In this document: piece by piece, positions 16,605 through 24,585 of the stretch
Layout of the letters: every line of letters starts with the position of its first letter
How positions within the stretch are numbered: the first letter of the stretch is position 1
Source: DASXQK01 sp963724385
Lineage (GTDB): Bacteria > Pseudomonadota > Alphaproteobacteria > Dongiales > Dongiaceae
DNA length: 64,000 nucleotides
Assembly: GCA_963724385.1 (NCBI GenBank)
Contig: CAVRUJ010000001.1
Span: 744,001 to 808,000, forward strand
Direction of reading: 5' to 3'
Position numbers and translations under genes: made by a program
Notes under the pieces: model-generated
What the model saw: only the letters and a program-made list of their open reading frames with translations
Told to the model about the DNA's origin: nothing
The model's database searches: none

Positions 16605-18974
16605 GTGGCCAAACAATCCGATAAGCTGTCGCGCGCCATCCTGCCGATCCCTGACCGCAAGCATGTCGGTCTCACGACCTACGATGCCAAGGACCCGGAC
16701 ACCAAGTTTCCGCCCATCGAGCCGCTGCGTCCGCCCAAAGACGCACCCAATGTCCTGATCGTGCTCCTGGACGACGTTGGTTTCGGAGCGTCCAGCGCCT
16801 TCGGCGGCGTCATCAATACCCCCACGGCCGAACGGCTGGCGAAGAACGGCTTAAAGCTCAACCGGTTCCACACGACAGCCCTCTGCTCCCCTACGCGCCA
16901 AGCCATGCTGACCGGACGCAATCACCATTCGGTGAACATGGGAGGCATCTGCGAGATCGCGACCTCGGCGCCGGGCTATTCGTCGGTCCTGCCGAAGGAC
17001 AAGGCGCCCCTGCCGATGACGCTCAAGCTCAACGGCTATGCGACGGCGCAGTTTGGCAAGTGTCACGAGGTCCCGGTCTGGGAGACGAGCCCCATGGGAC
17101 CCTTCGACCAGTGGCCGACCGGCGGTGGCGGCTTCGAGTATTTCTACGGTTTCCTCGGTGGAGAAACCAATCAGTTTTATCCGGCGATCTATGAAGGAAC
17201 AGCGCCGGTCGAAGTCGATAAGACGCCCGAGGAGGGCTACCACTTCACCGTGGATATGACCGACAAGGCGATCAAATGGGTCCGCCAGCAGAAGGCGCTG
17301 ATGCCGGACAAACCATTCTTCATGTACTTCGCGCCGGGCGCTTGCCACGCCCCGCACCACGTGCCCAAGGAATGGGCGGACAAATACAAGGGCAAGTTCG
17401 ATCAGGGCTGGGACAAGCTACGTGAGGAGATTTTCGCCCGCCAGAAAAAGCTGGGGGTCATCCCTGCCGATGCCGAGCTGACCAAGCGGCCTCAGGAGAT
17501 TCCCGCCTGGGACGAGATGCCGAAGGCGCTGAAGCCGATCCTCGTCCGGCAAATGGAAATCTATGCGGCCTTCCTTGAACACGTCGACCACCATGTGGGA
17601 CGGCTGGTCGATACGCTGAAGGACTTGGAGGTCCTCGATGACACGCTGGTCTTCTACATCATCGGCGACAACGGCGCTTCGGCCGAAGGGACGCTAAACG
17701 GCACCTTCAACGAGATGGCGACGTTGAACGGCATGCCCGGTGTCGAAACGCCCGAGTTCCTCATGAGCAAGATCAACGATTTCGGCGGACCAAAGGCTTA
17801 CAACCACTATGCGGTCGGCTGGGCGCATGCGATGGACACGCCCTACCAGTGGACTAAGCAGGTCGCCTCGCACTGGGGCGGCACGCGCAATGGCACGATC
17901 GTGCACTGGCCGAAGGGGATCAAGGCGAAGGGCGAAGTCCGTTCGCAATTCTGTCACGTCATCGATATTGCGCCGACGATCCTGGAAGCCGCGGGCCTGC
18001 CGCATCCGACGATCGTCAACAGCGTGCAGCAGGCGCCGCTGGAGGGCTTCAGCATGCTGTATGCCTTCAATGACGCCAAGGCGGCAGAGCGGCACGAAAC
18101 CCAGTATTTCGAGATGTTCTGCAATCGAGGCATCTACCACAAGGGCTGGACCGCGGTGACCAGGCACAGCACGCCTTGGGACATGGGGAAACCGCTTCCG
18201 GCCTTTGACGACGATGTGTGGGAGCTATACGACACCAACAAGGATTGGACGCAGGCGAGAAATATCGCGAAGGAGAACCCGCAGAAGCTGAAGGAATTGC
18301 AAAGGCTCTGGCTGATCGAGGCGGGCAAGTACAGCGTTCTTCCGCTTGACGATCGAAGAGCCGAACGCTTAAACCCAGACCTTGCGGGCCGGCCTCAACT
18401 CATCAAGGGCAAGACCCAGATTCTGTTCAGCGGCATGGGCCGCCTGACCGAGAACTCCGTCGTCAACATCAAGAACAAGTCCTACTCGGTAACCGCCGAG
18501 GTCGTCGTCCCGAAGTCCGGCGCCAAGGGAGTCATCATCGCACAGGGCGGCAGCTTCAACGGCTGGAGCCTCTACGCCAAGGACGGCAAACTCAAATATT
18601 GCTACAACCTCCTCGGGATCAAGCAGTTCTACGCCGAGTCAAACAAGCCGATCCCTGTAGGTCAGCATCAGGTTCGGATGGAGTTCAAATACGATGGCGG
18701 TGGCTTGGCCAAGGGGGGCAACGCATTGCTTTACGTGGATGGCAAGAAAGTTGGTGAGGGCCGCGTGGAAACGACGGTGCCAATGGCCTTCTCGGCGGAC
18801 GAGACTTGTGACGTCGGCAAGGGAACCGGCTCGGCGGTTTCACCTGACTACGACCCGAAAGACAACGCCTTCAGCGGCGAGGTGAACTGGGTCCAGATCG
18901 ACCTGGAGAAGGATGATCACGACCACATGATCTCGCCGGAGGAGCGCTTCAAGGTGGCAATGGCGCGCCAGTAG
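16605..18974 (+). CDS. Arylsulfatase (FGly sulfatase), apparently cytosolic
   Basis: This is a 789-residue type I sulfatase that hydrolyses sulfate esters. The formylglycine motif is CSPTR with the modifiable Cys at residue 94 (ALCSPTRQAMLTGRN). Metal ligands are visible as NVLIVLLDDVGFG at the N-terminus and IIGDNGAS in the middle. The last 200 residues form a beta-rich domain (GWSLYAKDGKLKYCYN, ALLYVDGKKVGEG) like a concanavalin/LamG fold. I chose GTG at 16605 because AGGGAGAG lies 8 bases upstream; an ATG at 16536 adds 23 unlikely residues. Neither start gives a signal peptide, so the enzyme is probably cytosolic. A radical SAM sulfatase maturase is encoded at 24586-25977. Confidence 0.92.
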   Translation: MAKQSDKLSRAILPIPDRKHVGLTTYDAKDPDTKFPPIEPLRPPKDAPNVLIVLLDDVGFGASSAFGGVINTPTAERLAKNGLKLNRFHTTALCSPTRQAMLTGRNHHSVNMGGICEIATSAPGYSSVLPKDKAPLPMTLKLNGYATAQFGKCHEVPVWETSPMGPFDQWPTGGGGFEYFYGFLGGETNQFYPAIYEGTAPVEVDKTPEEGYHFTVDMTDKAIKWVRQQKALMPDKPFFMYFAPGACHAPHHVPKEWADKYKGKFDQGWDKLREEIFARQKKLGVIPADAELTKRPQEIPAWDEMPKALKPILVRQMEIYAAFLEHVDHHVGRLVDTLKDLEVLDDTLVFYIIGDNGASAEGTLNGTFNEMATLNGMPGVETPEFLMSKINDFGGPKAYNHYAVGWAHAMDTPYQWTKQVASHWGGTRNGTIVHWPKGIKAKGEVRSQFCHVIDIAPTILEAAGLPHPTIVNSVQQAPLEGFSMLYAFNDAKAAERHETQYFEMFCNRGIYHKGWTAVTRHSTPWDMGKPLPAFDDDVWELYDTNKDWTQARNIAKENPQKLKELQRLWLIEAGKYSVLPLDDRRAERLNPDLAGRPQLIKGKTQILFSGMGRLTENSVVNIKNKSYSVTAEVVVPKSGAKGVIIAQGGSFNGWSLYAKDGKLKYCYNLLGIKQFYAESNKPIPVGQHQVRMEFKYDGGGLAKGGNALLYVDGKKVGEGRVETTVPMAFSADETCDVGKGTGSAVSPDYDPKDNAFSGEVNWVQIDLEKDDHDHMISPEERFKVAMARQ

Positions 18975-19344
18975 GTTGGCTGGGCCTCTTCGTGGAGTTG
19001 AGGGGGCCGCAAAGGAGCAGGGACTGCGGGGTTCGGCGGCTCGGTCGGCTGCTTCTCGGGGCTTCAAGACCACGGTGCTTCCGATCGGGCCTTCCCTATC
19101 CAACGCGAAGCTACCAGGCGGCTTGTCGCGGCCTTCGAGGAAGCCGGCATCGAGGTCGCAACCGCCGGCATCGCCTTTTCGCCGATCGGCGGCCCCTCGA
19201 CGGAGGGTGCCGCCCCGGCGGCGGCCGCGCCTCCAGCAGCCGGGACAAGCTGAAGTAGCACTGGCCAGAAAGGTCAAGCCAGGCTGTGCCGCAGGGGCTA
19301 CAATGCAAGCCAAAGCGGCGATGCAGAGAAATGGGGGAGAACTC
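18975..19344 (+). other. Intergenic stretch with a decayed reading-frame remnant
   Basis: There is no complete gene here. One plus-strand frame, open after a stop near 19005 and closed by TGA near 19255, has no start codon but reads like the end of a real protein (ASDRAFPIQREATRRLVAAF, EEAGIEV), then an Ala/Pro-rich tail. It may be the C-terminal scrap of a deleted gene, possibly a mechanosensitive-channel-like protein. Confidence 0.35.
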
Positions 19345-20118
19345 ATGGTGCGAAGCCGGATGCACGGGATTCGCTGGAAAATCTTGGCTACCGTGCTCTG
19401 TCTCCTGTCGCTTGGCGCCAGTGCCGGCGCCAGCGCGCAAGATGCAAAGTCGTCCTCCGACTGGGGCTTCCAGGTCACGCCCTATCTCTGGCTCGCCGGG
19501 ATGGGCGGCACGATCACCACTGCCAGCGGGCGGTCGGCCTCCTTCAGCCAGAGCTTCGGCGATATTTATGACAATCTGAATGCCGGCCTGATGCTGCTGG
19601 GTGAGGTGCGGTACCAGCGCTGGCACCTGCTCGCCGATTTCGACTATGTGAACCTGACGACTGACGCTAGCGCTTCACGCCCGATTCTTGGACAGCCGAG
19701 CGTCGAGACCACGGAATACCTGGGCACGATCGCCGGCGGCTACCGCTTCATCGATTCGGATTCCTTCAAGCTCGACGGTCTGGTCGGTGCCCGCGTCATC
19801 TCTGTCGATAATACGCTGAGCTTCAGCGCCATAGCTCAGACTTCCAGCTCCAGCGAAACATGGGCTGATCCGCTCATTGCCGCACGCGCGATCCTGCCCA
19901 TCGGATCGGGATTCTTCGCCAATGCCTATGGCGACGTTGGCGGCGGGCCCGATGGCGACTTGACCTGGCAGCTCTATGGCGGCTTTGGCTACGACTTCAG
20001 TCAGATGGTCTCAGCCTATGTCGGGTATCGCTATCTCGCGATCAATCACGACGTCAACAATCTCAACTTCGATATCAGCCAGCAGGGCCCGCTGCTCGGC
20101 GTCGGAATCAGGTTCTAA
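19345..20118 (+). CDS. Outer-membrane beta-barrel protein
   Basis: This protein of 257 residues has a signal peptide (ILATVLCLLSLGASAGASA, then QDAKSSSD). The mature part starts with WGFQVTPYLWLAGMGGT and is made of alternating amphipathic strands with tight turns, ending GPLLGVGIRF, the aromatic C-terminus expected for outer-membrane insertion. The pattern resembles small uncharacterised OmpA-barrel-like / Opacity-like proteins of about 250 residues. The ATG at 19345 has GGGGGAG upstream; the frame extends further 5' but that part is not convincing protein. It lies downstream of the arylsulfatase and may be read through from it. Confidence 0.75.
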   Translation: MVRSRMHGIRWKILATVLCLLSLGASAGASAQDAKSSSDWGFQVTPYLWLAGMGGTITTASGRSASFSQSFGDIYDNLNAGLMLLGEVRYQRWHLLADFDYVNLTTDASASRPILGQPSVETTEYLGTIAGGYRFIDSDSFKLDGLVGARVISVDNTLSFSAIAQTSSSSETWADPLIAARAILPIGSGFFANAYGDVGGGPDGDLTWQLYGGFGYDFSQMVSAYVGYRYLAINHDVNNLNFDISQQGPLLGVGIRF

Positions 20119-20247
20119 CGCCGTAGGAAGTGCGTCGCGAAGCGGGAAGGGATACCGGGACCGGCGCTATCCTGATCCTGCGCAGCATCTTCGCAACCGT
20201 GTGGATCACCGGGCTATCCTGCTCGATCGATCCAACCAGCGCAGCCG

Positions 20248-20668
20248 TCAATTCGGCGACGCGCCGACGCAGGCGCCGAAGACCATGAACCCGATGTCCT
20301 CGCCCACGGCAGCAAGGCTCATCCGCCCGTTCGATTGCCCGACCGACACTGTCCAGCTGAAGGCGCCCTCCGCCCCTTCCAGCACGAGCAAATCGCCCTG
20401 CGTCCGTTCACGCTCGATCTTCGTCATCAGAGCTTGGCCGTCCGGTCTTGCCCCGGAGATCTTGCTCTGCTGGACGTCGATGAAGATAAACTGCGGGACA
20501 TTCGCGCTCTCCGGAGTTCTCCCGCTCGCAGTCGCCGCCGGGCGTGCAGGACGTAAGGTCGAGCAACGCGCAGACGAATGGCTTCTTTCCGTCGAAGTCA
20601 GCAGCGTAGATCTGCCCCATCCAGGCTGTCGACATAAGCACGGCCGCTGCGATTCGAATGACCCGCAT
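20248..20668 (-). pseudogene. Small secreted protein, broken by a +1 frameshift
   Basis: Two minus-strand frames join into one plausible protein of about 138 residues. The first (from ATG 20668) gives a signal peptide MRVIRIAAAVLMSTAWMGQIYA and ADFDGKKPFVCALLDLTSC, then TPGGDCERE. After about 20515-20524 the sense switches to another frame: TPESANVPQFIFIDVQQSKI and onward to GEDIGFMVFGACVGASPN with a stop at 20248. Removing one base in the GGGAGAAC stretch restores a single frame. It recalls small secreted alphaproteobacterial proteins starting AADFDG. It could be a recent pseudogene or a sequencing error. It is encoded in line with the glycine-zipper gene upstream (12 bases apart). Confidence 0.65.
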
Positions 20669-20680
20669 GGGCTGTTTCTC

Positions 20681-21157
20681 CTAGTTGATGGTGTAACCCC
20701 GCCCCTGCAGACAAGCTGACATGGCGCGATCATACGAAGCCCGCTGAGCCGAATTGGTGCTGGCCTGCTGCTGACTCTGGTACTGCTGCTGGCGAACCTG
20801 ATCGTTGCGCCGCATGTTGCCTATGAGAGCGCCGGTCGCCGCGCCGATCGCGGCTCCTTTGCCGGCATCGCCCGCAATGGCGCCGCCCACCGCGCCGACG
20901 GCGGCTCCGCGCGCAGCACCCTGCAGCAATCCGCCCTGAGGTGCTTGCGACGCAGGTTGGGCATAGGCGGTCGAAGATCTCGTCGGGTCGAAACCGGATT
21001 GCTGAACCGACCAGACGTGGCACTCGTAGCGATCCTGGTCCTGTTGGGCCTGAGTCTGGCCCTTGGCCGGATAGACGAAGAACTCTTGCGCGATGCCGGA
21101 AGCAAGAGGCGTCATCAGCCCGATCAGCAATCCAACGGTTCCGATCATCCGACGCAT
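20681..21157 (-). CDS. Secreted glycine-zipper protein
   Basis: This secreted protein of 158 residues starts with a signal peptide (MRRMIGTVGLLIGLMTPLASGIAQ). The middle is a glycine zipper (GAARGAAVGAVGGAIAGDAG, then KGAAIGAATGALIGN), which can insert into or span membranes. It is followed by a Gln-rich coil (QVRQQQYQSQQQAS) and a short end AMSACLQGRGYTIN. Two cysteines (YECHVW and ACLQGRG) may form a disulfide. I chose ATG at 21157 because AGGAGG sits 6 bases upstream; an ATG ten codons earlier lacks one. Glycine-zipper proteins of this layout are common in alphaproteobacteria and of unknown function. Confidence 0.82.
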   Translation of the reverse strand: MRRMIGTVGLLIGLMTPLASGIAQEFFVYPAKGQTQAQQDQDRYECHVWSVQQSGFDPTRSSTAYAQPASQAPQGGLLQGAARGAAVGAVGGAIAGDAGKGAAIGAATGALIGNMRRNDQVRQQQYQSQQQASTNSAQRASYDRAMSACLQGRGYTIN

Positions 21158-21239
21158 GCAGGCCTCCTTTGGTGCCCTATACGGCACTCACCATCGAGCA
21201 AGCTACAGGCCCGTCAGCGGTCTCGCTCGCTCATGGCCG

Positions 21240-21617
21240 TTACAAAATCTTCCAGCTCCCGTCCGACACTTTGCAGCGATCGAGGATGACGTTGTAGGGG
21301 TCTGCCATCCCTTTTATTTCGACATGATATTGAAGCTTGCGGCAGGGCAATTTTGTACCTTGATAGTTGGTCTCAAATCTTTCCAGAAGCTTGATGGTTC
21401 CCTGGTTCCCGGATTTTGTGTTGCTCCAGTCTTCGGTGGTGCCGATCGGCAGAGTGTCATCATTCAGCAATGGCTGAGCTGCCGTGGACATCACCTGATA
21501 GTCCTGCTTGTTCAGCGGCAGTCCGGCCGTCCCAAAGGGATTAAATCCCGCTTGGGAAGCCATTGATACGACAGTCAAAAAGCCCGCCAGCAAGACTGTT
21601 CTGGATGCGCCCCGCAT
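21240..21617 (-). CDS. Secreted protein resembling the 17-kDa surface-antigen C-terminus
   Basis: This secreted protein of 125 residues has a signal peptide (MRGASRTVLLAGFLTVVSMASQA). The mature domain has the pattern DWSNTKSGNQGTIKLLERF, then CRKLQYHVEIKG and CKVSDGSWKIL at the C-terminus. That pattern (W-x-N-x-x-S-G-N-x-G, Cys-Arg, D-G-x-W-K) is seen in the C-terminal domain of rickettsial 17-kDa-type surface antigens, here without the glycine-zipper half, which is instead encoded by the neighbouring gene. Two cysteines could pair. The ATG at 21617 has GGGAGG upstream. The family assignment is tentative. Confidence 0.7.
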   Translation of the reverse strand: MRGASRTVLLAGFLTVVSMASQAGFNPFGTAGLPLNKQDYQVMSTAAQPLLNDDTLPIGTTEDWSNTKSGNQGTIKLLERFETNYQGTKLPCRKLQYHVEIKGMADPYNVILDRCKVSDGSWKIL

Positions 21618-21694
21618 AGTGACCTCCCGCAATCCTCACCCGGTGTAGCTGAAGCTCAGTGTCCACATTCGGCGCGACCTAGTCGATGCCTTTC

Positions 21695-23380
21695 TTAGCG
21701 CGGCTGCGTCGCTTTCTGCGATGCTCGCCGTGCATAGGCATCCACCGCCTCGCTCAGAGTCGGAAATATCCGGTCACCGCCCAGAGCCTGGCCAAGCGGC
21801 GCCCGCTCGATGACCGCCAGTACCGCGGAATTGGGCGCAGCCAGCCATAAGCTCCCTCCAGCCTCCCGCAGCTTCTGATCGGCCTCGGCCAGCATTTTGA
21901 GCGCCGTGTACTCGATATCCGGGACGGCACTGCAGTCCAGTATGACTACCTTGGGCTTCGCGTCCTGGACCATCGGCCACATCTTGTCGCCGATCCGTTC
22001 GGCATTGGCGAAATAGACCCGTCCCTCGGTGCGCAGGATCAACAATCCTGGCAGTCTCTCGTCCTCAGGATGCTCGGGCGACAAGCGACGGAAGGAATCC
22101 GTGCCGGGCTTGCGCCCCAACGCATAAACGGGCGGGCGGTTGGCCTGGTACGCGAGGGTCAGCAAAGAGGCGACAATCGCCACCAGAATGCCGTTCAACG
22201 TGCCCAGCGTCAGCACGCCGGCAATCGCGACCAGGGCCCACCAGAACTCCTGCTTGCGAACGCGCCGGATGGCGCCGAGCTCCGGCAGATTGACCAGGCC
22301 GATGGAGGTGGCGATCACCACCGCGGCAAGCGTCGCCTGCGGCATCAGCCGAATCACGGGCGCCAGAAACAGGATCACGGCGATGGCGGCCGCGGCGCTC
22401 ACCAGCCCAGCGACCTGCGAACGTGCGCCTGCGGCTCGATTGACCGCCGTCTGGGATGCGCCGCCGCCTGCGGGCATGGCGCGAAAAATCGCGCCGACGA
22501 TATTGGCCACGCCCAGCGCCAGCAATTCCTGGTTCGCCTCCGGTCGCGATTCGCCGCGTTCCATGAAGGACCGCCCGGAGGCGACGCTTTCGACGAAGCT
22601 CATCAACGCGATGCCGAGCGCACCCGGCCACAGTTGCCCAACCAGCGACAGGCCGGGCAGGGCCAAGGACGGAAGGCCCGGCGTGACCCGAGCCACCGTC
22701 GCGATCCCCATGGCCTCGAATCCCAGCGAGGCCGATGCCGCGATACCCAACGCGACGGCCAGGAGAGGGGCCGGCAAGCGCGGCCAGCGATGCTCGAGGC
22801 CCAAGACGACCGCCAAAGTCGCCACACCGACCGCGAGTGTCGGTATCGATGCTTCGGGAAGTCGGCTGACGATGAATGCCAGGCCGTCGAAGAAGGACCC
22901 GTGGGGGCCATGCAGGCCCAACAACTTGGGAATCTGATCCACGACGATGACCAGCCCGATCCCCGCCTTGAAGCCGCTCAATACAGGATCGGAAATGAAA
23001 TTGGCAATGAAGCCGAGCCGCAGAATCGAGGCGCCGACGAGGATGACCCCGACCAGGAACGCCAGGGTCACCGCCGCTGCTGCCAAGTCCGCTGTCCCGG
23101 CGCCGGGCGCGACGAGATTGAGCTCTGTCGCGGTCAGGATGGCGATGATCGTGGTACTGCTGACGCTGAGCCGGCGCGATGTCCCAAGCACGGCATAGAT
23201 CGCCATAGGCACGAAGGCCGTGTACAAGCCTGCCTCGATCGGCAAGCCGGCAATCGCCGCATAAGCCATGGCCTTTGGAATCACCACCGCGGCCGTCGTC
23301 AATCCGGCAAGCAGATCGGCCGGCAACCACACCCTTGGGTAGCCGGGCAGCCATCCGAGGATGGGCAGGTAGCGTTTCAT
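21695..23380 (-). CDS. SulP-family anion transporter with STAS domain
   Basis: This inner-membrane transporter of 561 residues belongs to the SulP/SLC26 family. About ten to twelve hydrophobic segments include the family start LPILGWLPGYPRVWLPADLL, the signature GLTTAAVVIPKAMAYAAIAG and GLYTAFVPMAIYAVLGTSR, and FRAMPAGGGASQTAVNRAAG. The C-terminal 110 residues form a STAS domain (LLILRTEGRVYFANAERIGD, KVVILDCSAVPDIEYTAL). Members carry sulfate, bicarbonate, chloride or dicarboxylates; sulfate would suit the nearby sulfatase and maturase but is an inference. It starts 4 bases after the stop of the unknown membrane protein gene and is probably third in a maturase / membrane protein / SulP operon. 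Confidence 0.9.
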   Translation of the reverse strand: MKRYLPILGWLPGYPRVWLPADLLAGLTTAAVVIPKAMAYAAIAGLPIEAGLYTAFVPMAIYAVLGTSRRLSVSSTTIIAILTATELNLVAPGAGTADLAAAAVTLAFLVGVILVGASILRLGFIANFISDPVLSGFKAGIGLVIVVDQIPKLLGLHGPHGSFFDGLAFIVSRLPEASIPTLAVGVATLAVVLGLEHRWPRLPAPLLAVALGIAASASLGFEAMGIATVARVTPGLPSLALPGLSLVGQLWPGALGIALMSFVESVASGRSFMERGESRPEANQELLALGVANIVGAIFRAMPAGGGASQTAVNRAAGARSQVAGLVSAAAAIAVILFLAPVIRLMPQATLAAVVIATSIGLVNLPELGAIRRVRKQEFWWALVAIAGVLTLGTLNGILVAIVASLLTLAYQANRPPVYALGRKPGTDSFRRLSPEHPEDERLPGLLILRTEGRVYFANAERIGDKMWPMVQDAKPKVVILDCSAVPDIEYTALKMLAEADQKLREAGGSLWLAAPNSAVLAVIERAPLGQALGGDRIFPTLSEAVDAYARRASQKATQPR

Positions 23381-23384
23381 CCGC

Positions 23385-24572
23385 TCATAACAGCCGGGTC
23401 ATGATTTCCCGGACGATTTGATCGACGGGAACCACCGTCAGGGCCGCCGGCAGTAGCGGGACAACGATGCAGGCGAAAATCGGCAGAAGCACGGTCAGAG
23501 GATCCGCGGGAGCGTATCGAATCTGGCCGATGACCGCATAGCTGCTGGCCAAACTGGCAAGCGACTGGATGTCGGCGCTCCCCAACAAGGGTTCTTCGGC
23601 GGGAGCCTGGCCTTTGATCCATTTCCGGTCGAACTCGAGGGTGTATCGATCCGCAAGAGCGCCGTAGTCTTGTAACCCTTTGAGCTGGACGCGCCTCAGC
23701 ACGCCGGAAAAGACGAACAACGGCCCCAGAAAGACGACCAGCATCAGGACCACATAGCCGAAGATGGTGAGTTCGGACTGCGTGATGGTCGTGGCCCCGA
23801 GGAGGAATGCCTGGGCATATTCGGCGGAAATCACCGACGATATGGCGAAGGCGAGAACGCCGAAGCTTGCATGAGCGAGACCGAAGATGCTTAAGCCGGC
23901 CACGCGGTCCGGATGAGTGGGAATGAGCTGCAGGTCGAGACGCGAGATGCGCCACAGCATCCAGGACCAGACCAGATACCGCCAGGTCCAGCGATAGAAC
24001 AGGAACTGGAAGATCGGGATGCTGACAAGGATGTACCACCATCCGGCCAGCGATCTGGTCACGCCTTCGGAACTGGGCTGGAATTGCCAGCCATCCAGCG
24101 ATCCAGACAATTCCAGCCGCAGGTAAGCCACGCCGACGATGACGACGGCCAGGCCGGCCACTTCGGCGAGCGCCGAATTGCTCAACCGCCGTGCTCGGCG
24201 AAGCATCGTTTCGAATGCGGGAACGGTGCGGTCGGCGACCAGGCCGGAGCCTGCAAGATCCCTCAAGGCGCCGGTCACCCTGGCATCGATCACCCGCTCC
24301 GCCACGATCATCAGCGGTACGACCAACAGGAACCGGACTGCGACCGGAAAATCGAGGAGGAAGGGGATCTTGACGCCGGTGCCAATCGCCGTCCCTTGCA
24401 AGACCGATAAAGCCAGCAGAGGCAGCCACGTCAATAGGCACAGCAGTATCGCGGCACGTGCCCCCAACCCGAAAGGCGGCTTCGTGAGCCGCAAGGCGTG
24501 CAACAGGCTATAGAGGGGACCGCCCTGAACCAGGGAAAAGTCTTCAATGACGGCGGGCGGCTGCTGACTCAC
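23385..24572 (-). CDS. Unknown multi-pass membrane protein in the maturase-SulP operon
   Basis: This membrane protein of 395 residues has about six to seven hydrophobic segments, for example AAILLCLLTWLPLLALSVLQ, VRFLLVVPLMIVAE, WWYILVSIPIFQFLFYRW, FGYVVLMLVVFLGPLFVFSG and PLTVLLPIFACIVVPLLPAAL. Charged loops include ERVIDARVTGALRDL and KGLQDYGALADRYTLEFDRK. I do not recognise a characterised family. It lies 13 bases after the sulfatase-maturase gene and 4 bases before the SulP gene, so the three are almost certainly one transcript. A role tied to sulfate or envelope chemistry is a guess from context only. Confidence 0.7.
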   Translation of the reverse strand: MSQQPPAVIEDFSLVQGGPLYSLLHALRLTKPPFGLGARAAILLCLLTWLPLLALSVLQGTAIGTGVKIPFLLDFPVAVRFLLVVPLMIVAERVIDARVTGALRDLAGSGLVADRTVPAFETMLRRARRLSNSALAEVAGLAVVIVGVAYLRLELSGSLDGWQFQPSSEGVTRSLAGWWYILVSIPIFQFLFYRWTWRYLVWSWMLWRISRLDLQLIPTHPDRVAGLSIFGLAHASFGVLAFAISSVISAEYAQAFLLGATTITQSELTIFGYVVLMLVVFLGPLFVFSGVLRRVQLKGLQDYGALADRYTLEFDRKWIKGQAPAEEPLLGSADIQSLASLASSYAVIGQIRYAPADPLTVLLPIFACIVVPLLPAALTVVPVDQIVREIMTRLL

Positions 24573-24585
24573 ATCTCAGTCTCAA

